The notes under the pieces are model-generated. The model was given only the letters and a program-made list of their open reading frames with translations, had not been told where the DNA came from and did no database searches. 59,039 bases of DNA from Succinivibrio faecicola (GTDB taxonomy: Bacteria > Pseudomonadota > Gammaproteobacteria > Enterobacterales > Succinivibrionaceae), in NCBI RefSeq assembly GCF_019448115.1, contig NZ_JAGFNY010000010.1:1-59039 (forward strand). The letters are read 5' to 3'. The position numbers and the translations under genes were made by a program. The stretch's first letter is position 1, and every line of letters begins with the position of its first letter. Shown here piece after piece: positions 36,408-44,340 of the stretch.

Positions 36408-37811
36408 ATGTCGTTATTTAGCAAGAAACAGAATCAGTATCCGGTTGTTGCCTCAAACTCCGGCAATCAAATTTTTGCTCTTGATATCGGATCAAGAAAA
36501 ATAAGACTTGTTTCAGGTATTGTCGACAATAATAACCTTACAATAACCGTAACCGGTTATCAGGAAATACAAAGTCGCGGTGTAAAAAATGGTACTGTAG
36601 CTGATCCTCAGTTGCTTGCAAACACAATTGCAGATCTGATTTCTACTTTCCAGCAGAAGTTCAATGTTGAGATTAAATCCATTGTGACTAATGTATGTGG
36701 CTGTTACATAAAATCAGGATCAGGTGAGGGGCAAACCACTGTTCAGAATAATCAGATAACTGCATTTGACAGAAATGCTGCAATCAAGGATGCACAGGAT
36801 TCTGTAAGTAACATCAATCTCAATGAATACAGCATTGTTCATATCATTCCACAAGAATATGAATCTGGAAGTAACAAGAATCTGATTAATCCTATTGGCC
36901 TGTATGCAAGAAAACTGGTAGCAAAGGTTCATTTTATTGCCTGCAACAAGATCTATCTTAAGAATGTCGATATGATTATCAGAAATGTGTCAAATACAAT
37001 TGAGTCCACCTCAATTGTGTTTGATGGTAATGCTGCTGCATCATTAGTGTTAAGCGATTCTGATAAGGAATTAGGCTGCCTATTGGTAGATATAGGTGCA
37101 AGTACAACAACCATCACTTTATTTGCAGAAAGAAACCAGAAACTATCTTTTGGAATCAGCGAGGGCGGTGACTTTATAACCAAGTATATTGCTTCATCAC
37201 TTAGAATCGATATGCGTGAAGCTGAATATATCAAGATTAAATATGGACAGGCAAATCCAAAACGTCTTGAAAACAGCGATCAGGCATCAGATGATGTAAT
37301 GTATGAATTAAGACAGACCAATCCATCTTTGCCGGTTATCAGCAGAACAGATCTTTCAAGGCTTATATCTCAGGCTGTATATGAAATGTTCACTTCAATA
37401 CTGCGTGAGCTTGAGAATAAGATTGATAACAGGGAAAAGAACAAGATTAAGTATAAGTTAGATGCCGGCGTTGTACTAGTAGGCGGTGGTTCACATCTTA
37501 AAGATATAGCAAATCTTGTAGAATGGGTGATTTTCAAGAATAATGAAAGCAACAAGTACAGCCAAGTAAAGATTTCACCAAAGGCAAAACTAGGTTTACC
37601 AATCGGTGTAAAAGCCTATAACTCAGCCTTAGAGCGTCCAGAGGAATTAAATTATCCAGACAAGGCTGTAGCACTTGGAATAATCAGATCTCATATAGCC
37701 GATAATCCAAATCAGTTCTCTAAAACTGATGGAATTGGATACAGTTCAGGTCCAGGTATCGGTTCTAAGATAAATGCAATGAAAAACTGGATAAAAAGAG
37801 AAGTATTCTAA
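36408..37811 (+). CDS. ftsA: Cell division protein FtsA
   Basis: A 467-residue actin-fold ATPase. Nucleotide-binding blocks are FALDIGSRKIRLVSG near 24-38, LLVDIGASTTTITLF and VVLVGGGSHLKDIANL. The C-terminal amphipathic helix (KINAMKNWIKREVF) tethers it to the membrane. FtsA anchors FtsZ filaments and signals to the divisome. A 118-bp gap, probably holding an ftsZ promoter, follows. With two FtsZ paralogs in the genome, FtsA may have to bind two slightly different C-terminal peptides. Confidence 0.95.
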   Translation: MSLFSKKQNQYPVVASNSGNQIFALDIGSRKIRLVSGIVDNNNLTITVTGYQEIQSRGVKNGTVADPQLLANTIADLISTFQQKFNVEIKSIVTNVCGCYIKSGSGEGQTTVQNNQITAFDRNAAIKDAQDSVSNINLNEYSIVHIIPQEYESGSNKNLINPIGLYARKLVAKVHFIACNKIYLKNVDMIIRNVSNTIESTSIVFDGNAAASLVLSDSDKELGCLLVDIGASTTTITLFAERNQKLSFGISEGGDFITKYIASSLRIDMREAEYIKIKYGQANPKRLENSDQASDDVMYELRQTNPSLPVISRTDLSRLISQAVYEMFTSILRELENKIDNREKNKIKYKLDAGVVLVGGGSHLKDIANLVEWVIFKNNESNKYSQVKISPKAKLGLPIGVKAYNSALERPEELNYPDKAVALGIIRSHIADNPNQFSKTDGIGYSSGPGIGSKINAMKNWIKREVF

Positions 37812-37929
37812 TAGAATTTTTGAAATTTAGAATATTACGTGAGCTAACACCAAAATTTATCTACATTTACGGACAGTTATGGTAAATATTGGTATTATCA
37901 AAAAGATATTAAGTTAAAGTAGGGATAAA

Positions 37930-39282
37930 ATGAGCGATTTTCGTATAGAACAGGTTGGAAATACTGACGAAACCAACACAATAAAGCAGAATCAGGATTG
38001 CGTGATCAGAGTATTGGGCATCGGCGGTGGTGGCTGTAATTCACTGCAGCACATGATTAATCAGACAATCAAAGGCGTTGAATTTATTGCCATTAATACT
38101 GATTCTCAGGCATTATCAAAGTCAACTTCACCATTAAAGGTTCAGATTGGTGTGAAGTTAACTAATGGTTTAGGTGCAGGCTGTGATCCAAACAAGGGTC
38201 GTAAGGCTGCAGAAGAAAGCCGTGAAGATATCAAGAAGTTAATTCAGGGTTCAGACATGGTTTTCATTACTGCAGGTATGGGTGGCGGTACCGGTACAGG
38301 TGCTACTCCTATCATTGCAGAAATTGCTAAGGAAACTGGTGCATTAACTGTTGCTGTTGTTACAAAACCATTCAAGTTTGAAGGTAAGCGCAAGATGGTT
38401 AATGCTGAATCTGGCATTACTGAGCTTTCAAAGCACGTTGATTCGCTGATTGTTATTGAAAACAACAATCTTTTAAAGAATTTAGGTGCAAATATTTCAA
38501 TTATCAATGCATTCCAGGCTGCAAATGATATTCTTTTAAATGCTGTTCGTGGAATTACAGATTCTATTACAGATACTGGCTATATCAATCTTGATTTTGC
38601 TGATGTTGTAACTGTAATGCGTGGTCGTGGACATGCAGTAATCGGCAATGGTGTAGGTCAGGGTGCAAACTTCGTTCAGGATGCTGTTGATAGAGCAATT
38701 CATTCACCTCTTATCGAGCATGTTGATATCAAGTCAGCTGCAGGCTTACTTGCAAATATCAAGGTAAATCCAAACTTCCCAATTATGAAGTTTGAGGAGC
38801 TGTGTAATGCTGTTCAGGCATATGCAGATGAAGAAGCTGATTGCAAGATTGGTCTGTACTTTGATGATACTCTAACAGAGGATCAGGCCTCTATTACAAT
38901 TCTGATTACAGGTATTAGTGCAACCGATCCTAATGTTGCAGCTAAGAAGAAATTCGGTATTCCTCCAACTGAAAGACAGTCTGTAAATCAGGTGGTACCA
39001 CCTCAGAATACAACTGATTTCTTTGGTTCAATCGGAGCTCAGAATCAGAATATGACCCGTACTGATTCTTCAGTGATTTCAAGTACAGTAAATGATAGTC
39101 CATTCAGACAGCAGACCTCATATGCTCAGTCATTTACTTCATCTGACAGCAATACAGCTTTTAGAAGCACTGCAACTCAGACAAATGAGGTTGCTATTGA
39201 TTCTTTCGGCCGTCAAAGTGCAAAAGAGCAGAATGATGACTTATGGGATCTGCCTCCAATTTTAAGATCAAAGTCTGAATAA
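37930..39282 (+). CDS. ftsZ: Cell division protein FtsZ, copy 1
   Basis: A 450-residue tubulin-fold GTPase at the canonical dcw position. The GTP-binding signature [12 protein letters not shown] and the T7-loop NLDFADV are intact. The first glycine loop reads GIGGGGCN, with C36 where FtsZ2 and E. coli have Gly. The body is followed by a Gln/Ser/Thr-rich linker and the C-terminal peptide DLPPILR, equivalent to the E. coli IPAFLR tail bound by FtsA and ZipA. AGGG lies before the ATG. A full second copy follows at 40840. Confidence 0.97.
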   Translation: MSDFRIEQVGNTDETNTIKQNQDCVIRVLGIGGGGCNSLQHMINQTIKGVEFIAINTDSQALSKSTSPLKVQIGVKLTNGLGAGCDPNKGRKAAEESREDIKKLIQGSDMVFITAGMGGGTGTGATPIIAEIAKETGALTVAVVTKPFKFEGKRKMVNAESGITELSKHVDSLIVIENNNLLKNLGANISIINAFQAANDILLNAVRGITDSITDTGYINLDFADVVTVMRGRGHAVIGNGVGQGANFVQDAVDRAIHSPLIEHVDIKSAAGLLANIKVNPNFPIMKFEELCNAVQAYADEEADCKIGLYFDDTLTEDQASITILITGISATDPNVAAKKKFGIPPTERQSVNQVVPPQNTTDFFGSIGAQNQNMTRTDSSVISSTVNDSPFRQQTSYAQSFTSSDSNTAFRSTATQTNEVAIDSFGRQSAKEQNDDLWDLPPILRSKSE

Positions 39283-39308
39283 CAGATCCTTTTTACCGAT
39301 TTAGATTT

Positions 39309-39341
39309 GGCCTGAAGCATTTGCTGTCAGGCCTTATTTTT
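39309..39341 (+). terminator. Terminator after ftsZ copy 1
   Basis: A 7-bp GC-rich stem (GGCCTGA / TCAGGCC) followed by TTATTTTT, 26 nt after the ftsZ stop. It ends the dcw transcript before the superoxide reductase gene. Confidence 0.88.
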
Positions 39342-39449
39342 GCAGATGATAAAAAATATCTTACGATAAATGATTATGTTTATACCACATAATAAAAAGT
39401 AAAAAGGATATATTATTAAAGTACCCTAAGCAAATATAAGGATTTTATT

Positions 39450-39833
39450 ATGAGTGTTAAGTTTTATAAGTGTAATCACTGTGGCAATATCGTAGCCATG
39501 GTAAAGGATTCTGGAGTTAACGTTGTATGCTGCGGCGAAAAAATGCAGGAACTGATCCCTGGAGCAGTTGATGCTGCATTTGAAAAACACGTTCCAGTTG
39601 TTGAAGTTAATGCAGATACCATAACTGTAAAGGTTGGTTCTGCACCTCATCCTATGACACCTGAGCATTATATCGAGTTCATTGCAATTGAAACTATGCA
39701 GGGTGTTCAGATAAAGTATCTTGATTCTGATTTTGAGGCAGCAGAATACAAGTTTGGTCTAGCAGATGGCGATCACGCGGTTTGTTCATATGCTTACTGC
39801 AATCTTCATGGTTTATGGTCTGCAAAGATCTAG
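39450..39833 (+). CDS. dfx: Desulfoferrodoxin / superoxide reductase (two-centre type)
   Basis: 127 residues. The N-terminal desulforedoxin centre has C8, C11, C27 and C28. The catalytic Fe-His4-Cys site can be placed at H47 (in the E-K-H motif), H67, H73, C117 and H120. It reduces superoxide to peroxide without making oxygen, a strategy of anaerobes. AAGGA precedes the ATG. It has its own transcription unit between a terminator and a decayed gene, separating the two ftsZ copies. Confidence 0.95.
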   Translation: MSVKFYKCNHCGNIVAMVKDSGVNVVCCGEKMQELIPGAVDAAFEKHVPVVEVNADTITVKVGSAPHPMTPEHYIEFIAIETMQGVQIKYLDSDFEAAEYKFGLADGDHAVCSYAYCNLHGLWSAKI

Positions 39834-39875
39834 AAAAAAATTAGTTTTTGTTTGAAAGTGAAAATATAAAAGGAA

Positions 39876-39946
39876 GGTCTATCAAGGCTCGGGAGTGAGT
39901 CTTGTCAAAAATTAGATCAGCTGCAGTTTTAAAAAAGACTGTAGCT
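39876..39946 (+). repeat. Two adjacent hairpins downstream of the superoxide reductase gene
   Basis: Hairpin 1 nests CAAGGCTC/GAGTCTTG (39883-39904, one wobble) within GGTCTA/TAGATC (39876-39918, one wobble). Hairpin 2 is AGCTGCAGT/ACTGTAGCT (39919-39946, one wobble). The mismatches are G-T wobbles that keep RNA pairing. No T run follows, so these are not plain terminators. An RNA element, an mRNA 3' end or an insertion scar are possible. Confidence 0.4.
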
Positions 39947-39959
39947 GTGTAAACCTCAT

Positions 39960-40757
39960 AGGATGTCATCAGATCCCACCTACCTTGCAAGCTAAACAAT
40001 TAGCCTATGTAGCAGAGATCCTTTTGCTTTTGCAAGAGGAGAAGGCAATAGATAACCATGATTATTTATCTTAAAATGCAGGTTTTGAAAAAACATGCTG
40101 CTTTAGCAGTGCCAATTGATGAAGGCAGTGTCATCATAGTGCAGATCAGCTAAAACACTAAAGAAGGACTTTTAGTTGCAAGTGCTTTGAATAACAAAGC
40201 ACACTCTTTAGGCTTTCATGAAAGATGTATAGAACTTGCAAAAATATACTCAACAGGTCGCACTGTTTAATATGATATGAAAAAATCCTTTTCATATTAT
40301 CAAAAAGTTTGTATTTTAGAGATCGGGTTTTGCTATAACCTGATGTTATTCATGCTCAAGGATGAGTATGAAGCCTATAAAAAGTGCAAGAAGAATTGAA
40401 GGCACAGAGCAAAAATTGATATAGTTCAAAACACAATGATAAAGATATAGCCGCTAAAATGACAGAAAAAGGTCATAAGCTGCTAAAAAAGGCTGTAATA
40501 CTGAAGATGCTCAAAGCTGTAAGACACTTGGTATTATTCATGAAAGAGACATGGAAGAAATATTAACGCCATGATTGTTCAGGAGTATTATGAAAAAAAT
40601 GTTCTTTAGGTGAATACAGCACCTTCAGAAGCCTGAGGTTGTAACTCAAAACAAATAGGAGCCTGTCAAAATTTGCAAAAAAGGTTCTTAAATGATGATG
40701 TAAATTCAAATTTCTTTGCAAAATCAATGACAACCTTAACAAAAAAAGCAAAACGAT
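39960..40757 (+). pseudogene. Decayed Sel1-like repeat (Hcp-type) gene
   Basis: A 970-bp region has no intact frame, but broken segments read like Sel1/TPR-like repeats. At 40219-40395 one frame gives RCIELAKIYSTGRTV, a stop, then YDMKKSFSYYQKVC and GFCYNL, the pattern of a Cys-rich Hcp repeat. At 40440-40560, after a frame change, KDIAAKMTEKGHKLLKKA and CKTLGIIHERDMEEI continue it. Upstream, TLQAKQLAYVAEILLLLQEE may be another piece. Several stops and frameshifts show loss of function. Limits are approximate and the family call is by eye. Confidence 0.5.
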
Positions 40758-40781
40758 AGGGCAAATTTTTTTTCTAAAATG

Positions 40782-40804
40782 TACAATAATAAGTAATTAT
40801 TGTA
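40782..40804. promoter_or_regulatory. Inverted repeat before ftsZ copy 2, candidate promoter/operator
   Basis: TACAATAAT (40782-40790) and ATTATTGTA (40796-40804) are perfect 9-bp arms with a 5-bp spacer, 36 bp before the ATG. The left arm contains TACAAT, a possible -10; no clear -35 is visible. Confidence 0.45.
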
Positions 40805-40839
40805 ATATGCAAAAAAGTCAAAACTTCACGGAGCATTTT

Positions 40840-42162
40840 ATGAGTGACTTACGTATAGATAGCGAATCAATGACTGGTGTTGGTAGCATTACACCATCAT
40901 CAACCTGTGTTATTCGCGTATTAGGCATCGGTGGTGGCGGTGGCAATACCATTCAGCACATGATCAACAATGATATGAAAGGTGTTGAGTTTATAGCTGT
41001 GAACACTGATACACAGGCTTTAGGTAAGTCAACATCTCCACTTAAGGTTCAGATTGGCGTTAAGTTAACAAACGGTCTTGGTGCAGGTTGTGATCCTAAC
41101 AAGGGTCGTAAGGCTGCAGAAGAGAGCAGAGACGATATCAAGAAGCTTATTCAGGGCTCAGACATGGTATTCATCACAGCTGGTATGGGTGGTGGTACCG
41201 GTACTGGTGCAGCACCAATAATTGCTGAGATTGCAAAAGAAACTGGTGCACTTACAGTTGCAGTTGTTACAAAGCCTTTCAATTTTGAAGGCAAGCGTCA
41301 CATGGTTAATGCTGAATCTGGCATTACCGAACTTTCAAAGCATGTAGACTCATTAATTGTCATCGATAATGATAAGTTACTTAAGAATTTAGGTGCCAAC
41401 ATATCAATCATGACTGCATTCAAGGCTGCAAATGATGTTTTATTAAATGCAGTTAAGGGAATTACCGATGCAATTACAAATCCTGGTTTCATCAACCTCG
41501 ACTTTGCTGATGTTGTAACCATCATGCGCGGTCGCGGTCATGCTATGATCGGTAACGGTGTAGGTCAGGGTCCTAACTTCGTTGAGGATGCTGTTGATAG
41601 AGCAATTCATTCTCCTCTTATCGAGCAGGTTGATATCAAATCAGCTGCAGGTCTGCTTGCTAATGTTAGAGTTAATCCTAACTTCCCAATCAGCAAGTGG
41701 GAGGATGTATGTAATGCAATTCAGTCCTATGCTGATGAAGAGGCAGATTGCAAGTTAGGTATGAGCTTTGATGAGACTATTGCCGAAGATCAGGTCTGTG
41801 TTACAATTCTTATCACAGGCATCAGTGCAACTGATACAAATCTTGTAGCAAACAAGGCAAGAGATAATCTGCAAAGACAGACTCCAATGGCACAGAGCAG
41901 TTTTTACAGAGGTTCTGATTTCTTAGACAAGGTTCGTGAGAGCAGTGCTCCAAGAACCAGTGCACCAATGGAAAATCAGACAAGTCCATTCAGTGCTACA
42001 TACAATCAGCCTAATACTACAGTTCCATCATTTAGTGCAACTGACAATACTCCAACAGAGGTATCAGTAAATTCGTTTGGAAAGAGTAAGGTTGAAGATA
42101 GCGGAAATGATTTATGGGGCGATGATGATATGCCTCCAATTCTCCGCTCTAAGTCAGAATAA
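40840..42162 (+). CDS. ftsZ2: Cell division protein FtsZ, copy 2
   Basis: A complete second FtsZ, 440 residues from the ATG at 40840, which lies 6 nt after GGAG. An upstream in-frame ATG at 40807 lacks such a site. The first glycine loop is canonical (GIGGGGGN, G35), [12 protein letters not shown] and NLDFADV are intact, and the C-terminal peptide MPPILR is kept. By eye about five of six residues in the GTPase core equal copy 1, while the linkers differ. Both share MRGRGHA after the T7 loop and [11 protein letters not shown], features not in E. coli, so this is a duplication within the lineage rather than a distant transfer. Confidence 0.95.
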   Translation: MSDLRIDSESMTGVGSITPSSTCVIRVLGIGGGGGNTIQHMINNDMKGVEFIAVNTDTQALGKSTSPLKVQIGVKLTNGLGAGCDPNKGRKAAEESRDDIKKLIQGSDMVFITAGMGGGTGTGAAPIIAEIAKETGALTVAVVTKPFNFEGKRHMVNAESGITELSKHVDSLIVIDNDKLLKNLGANISIMTAFKAANDVLLNAVKGITDAITNPGFINLDFADVVTIMRGRGHAMIGNGVGQGPNFVEDAVDRAIHSPLIEQVDIKSAAGLLANVRVNPNFPISKWEDVCNAIQSYADEEADCKLGMSFDETIAEDQVCVTILITGISATDTNLVANKARDNLQRQTPMAQSSFYRGSDFLDKVRESSAPRTSAPMENQTSPFSATYNQPNTTVPSFSATDNTPTEVSVNSFGKSKVEDSGNDLWGDDDMPPILRSKSE

Positions 42163-42170
42163 TCAACAAC

Positions 42171-42196
42171 GCCTGGTTTTATGCCAGGCTTTTTTA
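42171..42196 (+). terminator. Terminator after ftsZ copy 2
   Basis: GCCTGG / CCAGGC stem followed by TTTTTT, 9 nt after the stop of ftsZ copy 2. Confidence 0.9.
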
Positions 42197-42206
42197 TAGG
42201 TAGAAA

Positions 42207-42665
42207 ATGACAAGAAGAGAAAAAGCTGAAGAAAATTTTATGCAAGGTTACAACTGCAGTCAGTCTCTGGTACTGGCTTTTGCAGATTTAACTGATATGA
42301 AAGAAGATGCCTTATTAAAACTTTCCTCTGGTTTTGGTGGAGGAATGGGGCGCTTAAGAGAGGTATGTGGTGCTGTAAGCGGAATGTTTATTATTGCATC
42401 TATACTTTTTGGCTATTCTGATCCTAAAGATAAGCAGAAAAAAGACGATTTATATATAAAGATACAGAAGTTAGGCTTAGAACTTGAAAAGACTCGTGGA
42501 TCAATTGTATGTAGAGAACTCTTGAATCTTGATGTGAAGCATGAACCTCCAGTATCATCAGAGAGAACTGCTAATTTTTATGATGTACGTCCATGTATGA
42601 AAATAATTGGTGATGCTGCTGAAATTTTAGAGAACTTTTTAAAAAATAACGGTCTAATAAAATAG
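42207..42665 (+). CDS. C_GCAxxG_C_C family (redox-type) protein
   Basis: 152 residues of the C_GCAxxG_C_C family. Cysteines occur in YNCSQS near residue 16, in GGGMGRLREVCGAVSG near 45-60, in IVCREL and in VRPCMK near the end. The glycine-rich centre and spaced cysteines suggest iron-sulfur or redox function, but no reaction is established for the family. Such proteins are common in anaerobes. The ATG lies about 10 nt after the ftsZ2 terminator, so expression depends on readthrough or an unseen promoter. Confidence 0.8.
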   Translation: MTRREKAEENFMQGYNCSQSLVLAFADLTDMKEDALLKLSSGFGGGMGRLREVCGAVSGMFIIASILFGYSDPKDKQKKDDLYIKIQKLGLELEKTRGSIVCRELLNLDVKHEPPVSSERTANFYDVRPCMKIIGDAAEILENFLKNNGLIK

Positions 42666-42782
42666 AAACGTCTAAGTCTGCAATATATGAATTTTATTAA
42701 ACTTAGATATAAAAACCGATAAATAAGCCATTTGCATTAAATTAGCAATGTAAAATATTTATATTATTTTTGTTAAAAATGC

Positions 42783-42810
42783 TTACTGGATCTCAAAAAT
42801 GATGTACAAT
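42783..42810 (+). promoter_or_regulatory. Promoter of lpxC
   Basis: TTACTG, a 16-bp spacer and TACAAT lie 28 bp before the lpxC start. An AGAGGA ribosome binding site is at 42827-42832. Confidence 0.6.
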
Positions 42811-42838
42811 TGCACTAATTGAGTTCAGAGGATTAATC

Positions 42839-43774
42839 ATGATCAGACAGCGTACCATTGCAAAACCGGTTTCAATGACAGGTATTGGCCTTCATTCTGG
42901 TGCCAAGGTGGAAGTTGAATTTCGTCCAGCACCTGCAAATACAGGCCTTATCTATACAAGAACTGATCTTGAACCGAATGTAACAATGAAGTGTTCTGCA
43001 GACTGCGTAAGAGATACTCAGCTTTGTACCGCACTTGTAAACGAAAATGGTGTACGTATCTCTACAGTAGAGCATCTGACTGCTGCTCTAAGTGCACTTG
43101 GCATTGATAATCTTTTCATTAATGTTAATGCCCCAGAAATGCCGGTTCTTGATGGTTCAGCTCATCCTTTCATTTATCTGTTCACAACAACAGGTGTAAC
43201 AGAGCTCCCTGCTCCAAAATCATTTATCAGAGTAAAGCGTAAGGTTAGAGTTGAAAACGAAGGAAAGTGGGCAGAGCTTAATCCATCAAATTCAGGTTTC
43301 GATGTTGATCTTCAGATTGATTTTGATCATCCAGCAATGGATAAGGATAAGCAGCATTTTGCAATGCCATTTACTGGTGAGAATTTTGTCCGTCAGGTAT
43401 CAAGAGCAAGAACATTCTGCTTCATGAGAGATGTTGAGTTTATGCATGCTCACAATCTTGCATTAGGTGGCTCTCTTGAAAATGCAGTAGTTTTAGATGA
43501 CCGTGGAGTACTTAATCCTGAAGGTCTTCGCTACGAAGATGAGTTTGTTAAGCACAAGCTTTTAGATGCGATTGGCGATCTGTATATGGCTGGCAGAAGC
43601 ATACTTGGTAGTTTCAAGGCTTATAAGACCGGTCATGATCTGAATAACCGTCTGCTAAGAGCCTTGTTATCAGATCCAGAAAACTACGAGTTAATCGAGT
43701 TCTCTGAGGAGTATTCAGAGCAAAAAGGCTCAATTGAGTTTGTTGATTCAAAAAAGTCTATTGCAGCTTTCTAA
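42839..43774 (+). CDS. lpxC: UDP-3-O-acyl-N-acetylglucosamine deacetylase LpxC
   Basis: 311 residues (E. coli 305). Zinc ligands H79 ([17 protein letters not shown]), H239 and D243 ([10 protein letters not shown]) are in place, and the catalytic His is in the later TGHDLNN block. It performs the committed step of lipid A synthesis, so the organism makes LPS. In enterics lpxC closes the dcw cluster right after ftsZ; here four extra elements intervene. Confidence 0.98.
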   Translation: MIRQRTIAKPVSMTGIGLHSGAKVEVEFRPAPANTGLIYTRTDLEPNVTMKCSADCVRDTQLCTALVNENGVRISTVEHLTAALSALGIDNLFINVNAPEMPVLDGSAHPFIYLFTTTGVTELPAPKSFIRVKRKVRVENEGKWAELNPSNSGFDVDLQIDFDHPAMDKDKQHFAMPFTGENFVRQVSRARTFCFMRDVEFMHAHNLALGGSLENAVVLDDRGVLNPEGLRYEDEFVKHKLLDAIGDLYMAGRSILGSFKAYKTGHDLNNRLLRALLSDPENYELIEFSEEYSEQKGSIEFVDSKKSIAAF

Positions 43775-43786
43775 TAGGTTTTACCA

Positions 43787-44326
43787 GTGTTAACTATCAA
43801 ATCAGGCTGGATAGAAGGTGTAAGACAGGTTCCTGTCAGTCGTTTTAATAAAAGACCATCACCTCTTGAGATTAGCCTGATTGTAGTACACTGCATTTCT
43901 CTTCCGCCAAAGCAGTTTGGCGGTCCTTATGTTGATGATATCTTCACAGGTACCTTAGATCCGAATGCACATCCTTATTTTAAGGACGTAGCACCTCTAG
44001 AGGTAAGCACTCATCTGTTTATAAATCGTGCAGGAATAATAACTCAATATGTTTCTTTCCTTGATAGAGCATGGCATGCAGGTCGATCATCTTACAATGG
44101 TCACAAAGAGTGCAATGATTACTCAATTGGTATAGAACTTGAGGGATGTGACGATTCAACATACACTAATGATCAATACGAATGTCTTAATGAAGTGATT
44201 TCACTTCTAAAGAATACATATCCGGAAATTGGAAACAATATTACCGGCCACAGCGATATTGCACCTGGCAGAAAGACCGATCCTGGTCCTTTCTTTGACT
44301 GGGCGCGAGTAAACAATAATAACTGA
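43787..44326 (+). CDS. ampD: 1,6-anhydro-N-acetylmuramyl-L-alanine amidase AmpD
   Basis: 179 residues, cytoplasmic Amidase_2 fold. Zinc ligands are H35 (IVVHCISLPP), H155 and D165 (GHSDIAPGRKTDPGP), one position away from E. coli H34, H154 and D164. It strips the peptide from anhydro-muropeptides during wall recycling. The start is GTG at 43787, 12 nt after lpxC. AmpD and the two NagA enzymes imply an active recycling route; no ampE or beta-lactamase regulator follows. Confidence 0.95.
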   Translation: MLTIKSGWIEGVRQVPVSRFNKRPSPLEISLIVVHCISLPPKQFGGPYVDDIFTGTLDPNAHPYFKDVAPLEVSTHLFINRAGIITQYVSFLDRAWHAGRSSYNGHKECNDYSIGIELEGCDDSTYTNDQYECLNEVISLLKNTYPEIGNNITGHSDIAPGRKTDPGPFFDWARVNNNN

Positions 44327-44340
44327 GGTGTACCTAGCTT

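Noticed and set aside
39840-39995. Short minus-strand frame (MTSYEVYTATVFFKTAADLI...)
   Set aside because: Only 42 codons from its ATG and no ribosome binding site. It lies across the hairpins, and no family is recognised.
39876-40060. 6S RNA or another known structured RNA
   Set aside because: I compared the remembered 6S ends and central bubble and they do not fit: the outer arms do not pair. Only local hairpins are supported.
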